Assembly (NCBI GenBank): GCA_009724975.1
Contig: SRXB01000060.1
Coordinates: 1-9,386 of the forward strand
Origin: a bacterium
GTDB taxonomy: Bacteria > Desulfobacterota > Deferrisomatia > Deferrisomatales > BM512
Length of the DNA: 9,386 bases
Reading direction: 5' to 3'
Under the pieces are notes generated by a model. It did not search any database and was not told the origin of the DNA. It was given only the letters and a program-made list of their open reading frames with translations. Within the stretch, counting starts at the first letter, position 1; each line of letters opens with the position of its first letter. The translations under genes were made by a program, and so were the position numbers. Positions 1 to 5,523 of the stretch are shown here, in pieces.

Positions 1-572
1 TTGTAGTTGAGGTCGTCGAGCACCTTGACGCTCGGGAACATGCCGAGGATGCCGCCGACCGGATTGCCGGACGCCGCCTCCTCCTTGCCGACCTTGATCA
101 GGTACATGATCGACACCCCGCAGGCCATGGCGAAGGCCGCGTAGCCGATGAAGCAGGTGATGACGTGATAGGTCAGCCAGTTGCTCTGCAGCGCCGGCAC
201 CAGCGGGGCGATGGTCGCATCAAGCCCCCACTGCGCCCAGATCATCCCGGCGAAGGCGAAGGGGAGAACGAAGGCGCCGACCGCCCGGTGCTTGTACTTG
301 AGGTCGAAGAGCAGGTAGATGAGCAGGATCGACCAGGCGAAGAAGACCACCGACTCATACAGGTTGGAGAGCGGGGCCTGCTGGAAGCCCAAGGCATAGG
401 CCTCGCGCCAGCGCAGGCCGATGGCGGCGGTGTTGGCGGCGAAACCGAGCCAGCTCAGGACTGTGGCGGCCAGCGCGGTCTCTTTGCTTTTCGCGACAAG
501 GAAAGCGAGGTACCCCACCATGGCAAAAAAATACGCACCGGTGGCGATGTTGAAAAACAGGGAACTGGTCAT
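1..572 (-). CDS. ccsA: Cytochrome c biogenesis protein CcsA (System II), 3'-truncated by window edge
   Basis: Inner-membrane partner of ResB in System II cytochrome c maturation. It moves heme across the membrane and presents it for attachment to CXXCH motifs of apocytochromes on the outer face. The first 190 residues are in the window and are mostly hydrophobic helices, with segments near residues 8-25, 65-82 and 90-110. The stretch LQSNWLTYHVITCFIGYAAF (about residues 125-145) carries the conserved Trp/His pattern of CcsA/CcsB-type proteins. The Trp-rich heme-handling WWD segment would lie in the missing C-terminal part, so it cannot be checked. The start is the ATG at 572-570, preceded by AAGGAGG with a 7-nt gap, and it overlaps the resB stop as ATGA, a sign of translational coupling. 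Some groups call this gene ccsB; the naming is not consistent. Confidence 0.9.
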   Translation of the reverse strand, partial: MTSSLFFNIATGAYFFAMVGYLAFLVAKSKETALAATVLSWLGFAANTAAIGLRWREAYALGFQQAPLSNLYESVVFFAWSILLIYLLFDLKYKHRAVGAFVLPFAFAGMIWAQWGLDATIAPLVPALQSNWLTYHVITCFIGYAAFAMACGVSIMYLIKVGKEEAASGNPVGGILGMFPSVKVLDDLNY

Positions 573-1999
573 GACGAGGCCTCCTTGGCCTGACTGTTTT
601 TGTCCGTCAACGCGGTGGCGAGGTCTTTTTTCAAGGTGTCGAAATTGAGGGCGAACGCCGGCTGGTTGCGGTGGGCGCTGCCGCCGAACCGGATGCCAAC
701 GCCCTCCCCCTTCGCCTGGATGACGAGCCACAGGCGCCGGTGCGAGAAGAAAAAGGCTCCGAACGAGCCAATGACCATCAGGAAGCAGCCGAGCCAGACC
801 ACCCAGACGCCGGGATCCTTGGCGACCTGCAGGCCGGTGTAGTAGCGCTGGTCCATGCCGGTCAGCGTGAAGATCTGCTCGCCGGCGCGCTGGGCATCGA
901 AGTCGGGGTAATTCTGCATCACGATGAACGGGTTGCCGTAGCGGCCATCGGGGGTGATGACGTGCATCTGCACCGCCGGGCCGAATTTGTCGTAGTTCTC
1001 GGTCGAGTTGGTAACCGCGAAGGCGTAGCCGCCGGGGAGCGGGACATGCTCGCCCTGGCGGGCCGACACTTCAACCGTCTGTCCGGTCGCCCGGTCACGC
1101 ACCCGGAAGCGGAAGGTCGCATCGCCGGCCGGGCCGTAACTCGACTGGTAGAAGGTGATGCCATCGAAGTTCAGCGGGTCGTTGACCTCGATGCGCTTCT
1201 TCAATACCTCGCCGCCGTGCTGCAGCACGGCCAGGTCGCTGGTGAACTCCTTGGGACGCCGGGTCCCGTCGTAGAACTCCACCTCGAAGTTGTCGCAACG
1301 CACCGAGAAACCCAAGGGGATCGGCTCCTTGCCGCCGCGCGGCATAACATGGTCGGCAGTGCCGCCCTCGACGATGTTGACGTAAGCCTTGTACCCCCAG
1401 ATGTTGCCGATCATGGCGCCGAGGAAGATGATCAGAATCGAGAGATGTGTGACGTAAACGCCGAATCGCGACCAGGCGCCTTTCTCGGCATAGAGGTGAA
1501 CCGCGCCGTCCTGCCTGGTGACGACTGGTGCGGCGAAACGGCTCCTGAGAAAGCCGATGGCCTGCTCGCTGACATCATCGAGCCGCCCCTTGGGGAGCGC
1601 CGCTTCATAACTGTTGCCAAGGGAGCGGAAGAAGCCCTCGTCAGCGATCAGTCGCGGCTCGCGCACGTTCCGCCAGACCTGGGGGAAGCGTTTGATCGAG
1701 CAGCAGATCAGGTTGACGGCGAACAACCCGAGAAGCGACAGAAACCACCAGGAGTGGTACATGTCGAAGGCATTGATCGAGGCATCGAGGAATTTCAGCA
1801 GGCCGAGGCTCCAGCCGAGCTTTTCCGCCATCTCTTCCGGAGTCGTCCCCTGTTCGATGACCGTGCCGATGATTGACGTGAGAGCCAGCAGGATCAGGGT
1901 GATGATCGCCAACCGCAGCGAACAAAGTCCTTCCCAGAGGCTGTCGATGAAGCCACCCCGGGAGGCTCTTGTCGTCTGATGCGAGACTGATTTATCCAA
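569..1999 (-). CDS. resB: Cytochrome c biogenesis protein ResB (Ccs1), System II
   Basis: ResB forms the heme-handling and cytochrome c synthase complex with CcsA in the inner membrane. The 476-residue product has the family layout: TM1 about 28-48, TM2 about 83-101, TM3 about 180-202, a large extracytoplasmic domain of about 195 residues, then TM4 about 398-420 and a short cytoplasmic tail. Histidines at the membrane segments (H82 in YHSWW, H185 in YVTHLS, H420 in FSHRR) are candidate heme ligands. The FDGITFYQSSYGP stretch near residues 278-290 is typical of the family. I chose a TTG start at 1999 because AAGGAG lies 8 nt upstream and because the N-terminus then has the usual length. The same frame stays open to an ATG at 2089 (506 residues) that overlaps the previous stop as TAATG but lacks a ribosome binding site. 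ResB overlaps ccsA by 4 nt. Confidence 0.92.
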   Translation of the reverse strand: MDKSVSHQTTRASRGGFIDSLWEGLCSLRLAIITLILLALTSIIGTVIEQGTTPEEMAEKLGWSLGLLKFLDASINAFDMYHSWWFLSLLGLFAVNLICCSIKRFPQVWRNVREPRLIADEGFFRSLGNSYEAALPKGRLDDVSEQAIGFLRSRFAAPVVTRQDGAVHLYAEKGAWSRFGVYVTHLSILIIFLGAMIGNIWGYKAYVNIVEGGTADHVMPRGGKEPIPLGFSVRCDNFEVEFYDGTRRPKEFTSDLAVLQHGGEVLKKRIEVNDPLNFDGITFYQSSYGPAGDATFRFRVRDRATGQTVEVSARQGEHVPLPGGYAFAVTNSTENYDKFGPAVQMHVITPDGRYGNPFIVMQNYPDFDAQRAGEQIFTLTGMDQRYYTGLQVAKDPGVWVVWLGCFLMVIGSFGAFFFSHRRLWLVIQAKGEGVGIRFGGSAHRNQPAFALNFDTLKKDLATALTDKNSQAKEASS

Positions 2000-2088
2000 T
2001 GACGTAACTCCTTGCGTTAAGAAATCAGGCAATAGCATGCCTGGCCCACCCGTCTCGGGCGGGGGGTGAATCTCGGCGCAAAGGAGCA

Positions 2089-2523
2089 TTAAATCAGCAG
2101 GACGACAGTGCGGTGGAGGAGGATCGTTTCGGGAATGCGCGGGCGGGATGGCGCAGGGAACTGACCGCGAAGATCACGTCCCCCCACAAGGGCCAGGGGG
2201 GCCACGATCAGGCCAGCGGCCGGAGCCGGGGAGAGAAGCTTCGCATTCAGAACCCGACTGCGCTTGGATCGCCATTGCGGGTGAGAGGAGAGGTCGGGGC
2301 AGGGCTTGTCCCCACAACAGGTTTGCGCTGGCGGGGCAACCACCGCAGGCGACGCGGCCTCGGGGCAGCAGACCACGGAGGTGGCCGGGATGAATCCCGC
2401 CTGCCCGTCCCTATCGAGGCACCTGGCATGGCCGGGATTGACGTGCCCTGCCGTCAACAGGCAGAGCGTCAGGATCACCAGCAATGGCAGGCGCGGCAGG
2501 CGCCGGAAAAGGCTATTCATCAT
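2089..2523 (-). CDS. Small Cys-rich exported protein, unknown function
   Basis: The 144-residue product starts with a classic signal peptide: Arg at 7, 8 and 11, a hydrophobic core at about 12-24, and a likely cleavage point near residues 28-34. The mature part has six cysteines (35, 52, 53, 69, 70, 75), two of them as CC pairs, followed by a basic patch and a hydrophobic end (LLHRTVVLLI). I do not recognise a named family. The overall plan resembles small periplasmic metal-associated proteins of the DUF2946 type, but that is only an impression. It lies 54 nt after the ribbon-helix-helix gene and 89 nt before the chosen resB start, on the same strand, so co-transcription with cytochrome c maturation genes is likely. 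Two adjacent ATG codons could serve as start and neither has a clear Shine-Dalgarno. Cysteines could bind a metal or form disulfides; the sequence does not decide. Confidence 0.7.
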   Translation of the reverse strand: MMNSLFRRLPRLPLLVILTLCLLTAGHVNPGHARCLDRDGQAGFIPATSVVCCPEAASPAVVAPPAQTCCGDKPCPDLSSHPQWRSKRSRVLNAKLLSPAPAAGLIVAPLALVGGRDLRGQFPAPSRPRIPETILLHRTVVLLI

Positions 2524-2577
2524 GGGCCCGGTTTTATCGAAACGCCGAGAACGGCAACAGTCTTTAGTGAGTACAGA

Positions 2578-2766
2578 TCATCTGGCCAGCAGTGAGGCCA
2601 GGGCCTCGCGCACGAGCGTCGAAATGCTTTTCGATTTTCTCCGGCAGATTTGCTGCAGCATCTGCTTTTCCTTCTCGTTGACCCGCAGAGAAATTACGTG
2701 CGGCATAGGTTGATGCCTCACTTTGTTTCGCGATTTGGACGTTTTCTCCCTGGCTTGACGCGGCAT
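2578..2766 (-). CDS. Ribbon-helix-helix (CopG/Arc-type) DNA-binding protein
   Basis: The 62-residue product contains a short ribbon-helix-helix fold. VISLRVNEKE (about 24-33) is the DNA-contacting beta strand, EKQMLQQICRRKSK is helix A and SISTLVREALASLLA is helix B, ending at residue 62. Such proteins act as dimers, usually as repressors or as antitoxins. No toxin-like partner gene is adjacent, so a stand-alone regulator is favoured. Two starts are plausible: ATG at 2766 with AAAGGGA 9 nt upstream, or ATG at 2706 with GAGG 9 nt upstream, which gives a bare 42-residue domain. The extra N-terminal 20 residues are basic and could be a DNA-contacting arm. It sits 21 nt downstream of the zinc-ribbon gene, on the same strand and with no visible terminator between them, so it is probably co-transcribed and may regulate this operon. 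The target is not known. Confidence 0.75.
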   Translation of the reverse strand: MPRQAREKTSKSRNKVRHQPMPHVISLRVNEKEKQMLQQICRRKSKSISTLVREALASLLAR

Positions 2767-2787
2767 TGAAATCGGTCCCTTTCAACC

Positions 2788-3093
2788 TCAATCAAAATCG
2801 AACAATTCCGACAACAACGATTTTTTCTTCTTATGAGGATGTTTCGGGAATGGGGGCTGATCGTACCCCGCACCGCCGGAGGGATGTTCGCGGCGAAGGT
2901 GCTCGGGAGAGCGATAGCAGGCGTCTTTCCCCGGATAGGGAGAAGTACCTGCCTGGGAATTGGCCCGGTCGATGATCTTGTCGAGTTCCCCCCGGTCGAG
3001 CCAGACGCCCCGGCATTCCGGACAGTAGTCGATTTCGATGCCCTGGCGTTCGGTCATGACCAGGTTGGCGGTCGGACAGACGGGACACTTCAT
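2788..3093 (-). CDS. zf-TFIIB family zinc-ribbon protein
   Basis: The 101-residue product begins with a TFIIB-type zinc ribbon: CPVC at residues 3-6 and CPEC at 24-27 supply the four zinc ligands. The CRGVWLDRGEL segment that follows is the family hallmark. The middle is a polar linker rich in Pro, His and Gly. The end, HKKKKSLLSELFDFD, pairs a lysine run with an acidic amphipathic tail that is common in this family. The biochemical role of these small proteins is not established. The start is well supported by AGGAGG 7 nt upstream of the ATG. The gene lies directly behind a manganese-type riboswitch and terminator, with about 57 nt between the terminator and the start codon, so its expression is probably conditional on manganese. 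It is the first gene of a likely operon that continues into cytochrome c maturation genes. Confidence 0.85.
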   Translation of the reverse strand: MKCPVCPTANLVMTERQGIEIDYCPECRGVWLDRGELDKIIDRANSQAGTSPYPGKDACYRSPEHLRREHPSGGAGYDQPPFPKHPHKKKKSLLSELFDFD

Positions 3094-3150
3094 GATGGTT
3101 CCTCCTGGTTAGGCCACAGTGCCCGAGGCAGTGCGGGCTGGCGGCGGGGG

Positions 3151-3199
3151 AAATAAAAAAGACCTTTACCCTCGGCATGGTTGCCTGGATAAAGGTCTT
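3151..3199 (-). terminator. Intrinsic terminator of the riboswitch leader
   Basis: On the minus strand AAGACCTTTA (3190-3199) pairs perfectly with TAAAGGTCTT (3159-3168), giving a 10-bp stem, followed at once by TTTTTTATTT. The loop holds a small inner stem, GGCA/TGCC. The left arm shares the GACCTTT segment with the 3' side of the riboswitch P1 helix, so the two structures exclude each other. Ligand-stabilised P1 would block terminator formation, that is, an ON switch. On the opposite strand the hairpin has no T-run. Confidence 0.85.
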
Positions 3200-3290
3200 G
3201 TCGGCAGGTATCTGCCCCGGTTCCGGGTCTTGCGACCGTCCTGACGAAACCGGGTCGGCCATGTCTCCGGCCGATAACTACTCCCCTTTT
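3191..3290 (-). promoter_or_regulatory. yybP-ykoY family manganese riboswitch aptamer
   Basis: The minus-strand leader begins AAAAGGGGAGTAG (3290-3278) and ends ACAAGACCTTTATCC. These match the two conserved blocks I recall for the yybP-ykoY (Mn2+) riboswitch: the AAAGGGGAGUAG 5' segment and the AAGACCUUU-CC 3' segment, whose AAAGG/CCUUU ends form P1. Between them the sequence folds into plausible helices: CGGCC/GGCCG, CCCGGTT/AACCGGG with an inner CGTC/GACG, and GGCAG/CTGCC. The overlap of the 3' P1 strand with the terminator gives a transcriptional ON switch. The family usually controls Mn exporters and related transporters (MntP, TerC/TMEM165-like, P-type ATPases). Here the first downstream gene is instead a zf-TFIIB zinc ribbon. 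A covariance-model search would settle the assignment. Confidence 0.85.
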
Positions 3291-3297
3291 GTCGCGA

Positions 3298-3326
3298 CAT
3301 ATAATGGATCGGGTCAAAGCTGTCAA
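3298..3326 (-). promoter_or_regulatory. Sigma-70 type promoter for the riboswitch leader
   Basis: On the minus strand a consensus -35 box TTGACA (3326-3321) is followed by exactly 17 nt and a -10 box TATATG (3303-3298). The predicted RNA start is near 3291, immediately before the first base of the riboswitch aptamer, which independently supports both calls. Confidence 0.8.
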
Positions 3327-3586
3327 GCCTTTTGCGGGGCACCCGACGGCAGACTTCCGAATCTGAACGCGGCCCGTTCCTGCGTGTGAAGCGAACCTCA
3401 CGGAGCACAATGCTGCGACAGGACTTTTTCCCCGCCCGGCGCAGGAACACCCACAGGCCCCAACCAAACTTCCGGGCTTGGCGCGTCCGGACTCCGGGTG
3501 ATGGCTCAACGGCGAACAGCAGCACGAATGGCGGGCAAGCAGCTCCGCACAAGGGGCTTTGCCTGTGCAGCCGGCTGCCCGGCCCT
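3327..3586. other. Intergenic stretch without a supported gene
   Basis: This region separates the end of the 139-residue gene from the riboswitch promoter. Reading frames here have the Arg/Pro/Gly-rich look of non-coding GC-rich DNA, and none has a convincing ribosome binding site. It contains a 9-bp inverted repeat, GTTCCTGCG (3376-3384) with CGCAGGAAC (3440-3448), spaced by 55 nt, and a 12-bp perfect palindrome GCAGCCGGCTGC (about 3568-3579) just after the upstream stop codon. The palindrome has no T-run, so it is at best a weak terminator. Confidence 0.4.
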
Positions 3587-4006
3587 TCAGAGGAGGAACA
3601 GGGCGAGGAAATAGCTGAGGGCCGAACTCTGCCGCGGCGCCGTTTCCCAGCCGAGCAGCATCCGATAGCGCATCTGCACGTAGCGAACGCGGGGCATGGC
3701 CGGCGGCAGCGCGGGGTGCTCGTCGATTTCGATGCGGAACACCATGTCGTCGGCGGTCCCGCGCGCATTCACCGCGGCGAACCGGATGGTGGCCGCGTCC
3801 CGGAGGAGGGCGCCCTTGCCGGCAAGGTCGAGGTCGGTGCGCGCCAAATGATAGCTCTCCACCTCGGCGATCACCCAGCGGCGCAGGATGTCGGTCGCCG
3901 CCGGGTCAACCGCCGTATGGGCGAAGCAGGAGCGGATCAGCAGGAACCCGGCGAGAGCGGCCAGGACCCAGACGGGTTGTTTTCTGGCAAAACGCAGAAG
4001 GGTCAT
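3587..4006 (-). CDS. Small membrane-anchored or exported protein, unknown function
   Basis: The 139-residue product has a short basic N-terminus (RFARK) and a hydrophobic segment at about residues 11-30 (QPVWVLAALAGFLLIRSCFA). It could be a signal peptide, with a cut after the SCFA at 26-29, or an uncleaved anchor. The remainder is soluble with alternating charged and hydrophobic residues and ends in a hydrophobic SALSYFLALFLL. I do not recognise a family. The start at 4006 has AGGGG 4 nt upstream. The frame stays open upstream through the tRNA remnant to 4162, but that extension reads the tRNA sequence and is an artefact. A plus-strand frame covering the same DNA (3332-4042) was rejected as a shadow. 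The gene appears to be single, with its stop about 260 nt before the riboswitch promoter. Confidence 0.65.
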   Translation of the reverse strand: MTLLRFARKQPVWVLAALAGFLLIRSCFAHTAVDPAATDILRRWVIAEVESYHLARTDLDLAGKGALLRDAATIRFAAVNARGTADDMVFRIEIDEHPALPPAMPRVRYVQMRYRMLLGWETAPRQSSALSYFLALFLL

Positions 4007-4044
4007 GGCACCCCTGCTCCATGGCCTGCCGGCCGGCTGTAGCC

Positions 4045-4084
4045 CAAATACAAACAGGGACCTGCCGCCAAGTGCAAGTCCCTG
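4045..4084 (-). terminator. Terminator-like hairpin behind the tRNA-Met remnant
   Basis: On the minus strand CAGGGAC (4084-4078) pairs with GTCCCTG (4061-4055), with an inner TGC/GCA pairing, followed by the T-rich TTTGTATTTG. It starts 9 nt after the tRNA 3' end and probably was the terminator of the intact tRNA gene. It could still shield the neighbouring gene from transcription coming out of the element. Confidence 0.6.
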
Positions 4085-4093
4085 TATTTGATT

Positions 4094-4138
4094 TCGTAGC
4101 GGGGGCAGGATTTGAACCTGCGGCCTTCGGGTTATGAG
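4094..4138 (-). other. 3' half of an initiator tRNA-Met(CAT): attachment-site remnant
   Basis: On the minus strand the sequence from the anticodon loop CTCATAA (4138-4132, anticodon CAT at 4136-4134) to the 3' end is tRNA-like. It has the 3' anticodon strand CCCGA, a T-arm GCAGG-TTCAAAT-CCTGC, an acceptor 3' strand CCCCGCT, discriminator A (4097) and CGA where CCA would be. The 5' anticodon strand should be TCGGG but reads AATCG, and no D-arm or acceptor 5' strand is found upstream. The CCC run after the anticodon loop points to the initiator tRNA, whose stem carries three G:C pairs. The half-tRNA is the expected attachment-site copy left at the distal end of an element that integrated into the tRNA gene. 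The repeat copy and a reconstituted tRNA would be at the other end, outside the window. Confidence 0.8.
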
Positions 4139-4255
4139 CGATTGAGCGCCCATTTTCCCCAAACAAGCAAAATCAATAACTTGCTATTTTTGTTAAGCTT
4201 TCTCCGACTTCGAGGTTAGCCCATATCGACCATTTTATCCATGTTTTTGAAAATT

Positions 4256-4276
4256 TGGTGTACAAAATGGTGTACA
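4256..4276. repeat. Two 9-bp direct repeats TGGTGTACA near the element end
   Basis: TGGTGTACA occurs at 4256-4264 and again at 4268-4276, so with a 12-bp period. Each copy contains the palindrome TGTACA. They lie about 120 bp inside the element from the tRNA remnant, in the non-coding stretch behind the methyltransferase stop. That is the usual place for arm-type binding sites of a tyrosine integrase or for excisionase sites. The role is inferred from position only. Confidence 0.45.
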
Positions 4277-4289
4277 GAAATCGACGGCA

Positions 4290-4931
4290 CTATTTACCGC
4301 AAAAGGCAGCGGCACGTGAATGGTTCGCATATGTGGCCCAGGTCGGCTCGTACTCTTCCGCCTGATTGCCCCATGCTGCCCATTTCGGCCTTGGCCCCCT
4401 GGCGAACAACTCCAGATATGGGCTAGGGCTACAAGCCTCGATGATATCATATTGTTCATCAGGCTTGCGGGAGTGCTCCCGCTTCCGCGACATGATGCTG
4501 TTTACTTGGCTACGGCCTGGCGCCAAGGTCCGCATTGAACCTTTAATGCCGAACAGCAGCAGTTCAGTGGTGTTGCGGAAATAGAAACCAACCCCTCTGC
4601 CGTCGGGAAGCCCATCTTTCCGGACCTTCTGCCAAACAAGGTTGGTCTTGTATTTGAAGCCCCAAGCTTCCATGACTTCCAAGCCTTCCGGGAGCAGAGC
4701 ATTCGGCACCCATAAATAAAGGTGGCTGCTTTCCGCTGCCGCCTGGGCGACAGGGATTTCCATGATCTCGCGCAGCGTCAGCGTGGGATAACGAGTCAGC
4801 CGTTTATGTTCGGGGGCCATTTTCCCCGTTCGATTTTGGAACTGCCAAGGCGGATCGGCCAAAATAGTTTTAAACTTTTTCTTACCGATAAATTTTGCAA
4901 AATCTTCTGCCGCGCTTATTTGATTTTTCAT
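4290..4931 (-). CDS. MT-A70 family adenine-N6 DNA methyltransferase
   Basis: The 213-residue product transfers a methyl group from S-adenosylmethionine to N6 of adenine. Near the N-terminus, KTILADPPWQFQ holds the catalytic DPPW motif at residues 26-29, typical of the MT-A70 family. HLYLWVPNALL and GFYFRNTTELLLFGIKG follow in the order expected for the fold, and the C-terminal third (SRKPDEQYDIIEACSP, LELFARG) carries the usual cofactor-side motifs. The start at 4931 has GAGG 9 nt upstream; an in-frame ATG at 4949 lies inside the previous gene and has no ribosome binding site. Only 4 nt separate it from the stop of the BglII-like endonuclease gene, so the two form an operon and the enzyme most likely protects the cognate restriction site. 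Site specificity cannot be read from the sequence; a GATC-containing site is a guess from the partner's family. Confidence 0.9.
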   Translation of the reverse strand: MKNQISAAEDFAKFIGKKKFKTILADPPWQFQNRTGKMAPEHKRLTRYPTLTLREIMEIPVAQAAAESSHLYLWVPNALLPEGLEVMEAWGFKYKTNLVWQKVRKDGLPDGRGVGFYFRNTTELLLFGIKGSMRTLAPGRSQVNSIMSRKREHSRKPDEQYDIIEACSPSPYLELFARGPRPKWAAWGNQAEEYEPTWATYANHSRAAAFCGK

Positions 4932-4935
4932 TGCA

Positions 4936-5523
4936 TTAGTCCTCGACATAAAGTTTTTTACTAATCCCGAAAATCAGCAGCGGACAACCGCCGCTCCCTC
5001 CGCCATCTACTCGCGGCAACAATTTGCTCATGTGTGTCGTCGAAGCACCATAAGAAGTCCCCTTCCCTAGTTCAACAAAAATTTCCTGCAATTCATCGCA
5101 TCTCGTTACGATTACACCAACGCTGATTGCTCTCAAGTCGAAAAGCAATCGGAAGTTGTTCAAATCACGATCATAAAATGGGTCTTTATTGTTCCATTCG
5201 ATTTCTAGTGCAATCTTGTTTTTGAAACAATCAACTCCATGTGTAGGCGTTTTATATTCATCTTCATCAATGAGAATTGCAGTGTCGAAAGACTTTTCCT
5301 CCCAGCCTCTTTCGTAAAATTCAGAGTCAATTTTTTCGGAAATCGGAGACTTCCGCCCACCTGGCTGGACAATATCTGAGCGATTCAGCCGAAATGCGGT
5401 TAGCACCTCGATTATTTGCTGCCATTCCTCGGGGAAGTCATTTTTCAAGATGGCACAAGCATGCTTGAATTCATGAACTTCGTAATGATCCAGAATAAAT
5501 TGCGGAAGAAGGTCTTTCCCCAT
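4936..5523 (-). CDS. BglII/BstYI-family type II restriction endonuclease
   Basis: This 195-residue protein resembles the BglII/BstYI group (Endonuc_BglII), dimeric type II enzymes of the PD-(D/E)XK superfamily that cut at AGATCT or RGATCY. The core block THGVDCFKNKIALEIEWNNK provides the likely metal-binding acidic residues D98, E107 and E109. DPFYDRDLNNFRLLFDL, SVGVIVTRC and the Gly-rich VDGGGSGGCPLLIFGI near the C-terminus are also characteristic as I know the family. The adjacent MT-A70 methyltransferase is a known type of partner. The ATG at 5523 is preferred because AGAGG lies 8 nt upstream; an in-frame GTG at 5532 would add three residues. It is the first gene of the minus-strand pair and diverges from the gene at 5667. 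Being encoded before its methylase means that control of timing must come from elsewhere; no controller protein gene is adjacent. Confidence 0.85.
   Translation of the reverse strand: MGKDLLPQFILDHYEVHEFKHACAILKNDFPEEWQQIIEVLTAFRLNRSDIVQPGGRKSPISEKIDSEFYERGWEEKSFDTAILIDEDEYKTPTHGVDCFKNKIALEIEWNNKDPFYDRDLNNFRLLFDLRAISVGVIVTRCDELQEIFVELGKGTSYGASTTHMSKLLPRVDGGGSGGCPLLIFGISKKLYVED

Noticed and set aside
671..1876. Plus-strand frame of 401 codons across resB
   Set aside because: ResB on the other strand is unmistakable; this frame is its GC-rich mirror image.
2578..2787. Toxin-antitoxin pair built on the RHH protein
   Set aside because: Neither neighbour resembles a toxin (a zinc ribbon on one side, an exported Cys-rich protein on the other), so only a stand-alone RHH regulator is supported.
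3332..4042. Plus-strand frame of 236 codons
   Set aside because: It is antisense to the 139-residue minus-strand gene, has an Arg/Gly/His-rich shadow composition and lacks a ribosome binding site; the minus-strand product has a clear hydrophobic N-terminal segment.
4007..4162. N-terminal extension of the 139-residue gene (start at 4162)
   Set aside because: The extra codons translate the tRNA remnant and its terminator hairpin (the familiar TRRPQVQILPP-type artefact), so the ATG at 4006 was used.
4094..4170. Complete tRNA-Met gene
   Set aside because: Only the 3' half from the anticodon loop is present; the 5' anticodon strand, D-arm and acceptor 5' strand are absent.
4241..4426. Plus-strand frame with a possible integrase N-terminus
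   Set aside because: It starts in the repeat region and runs antisense through the methyltransferase; no integrase motifs follow.
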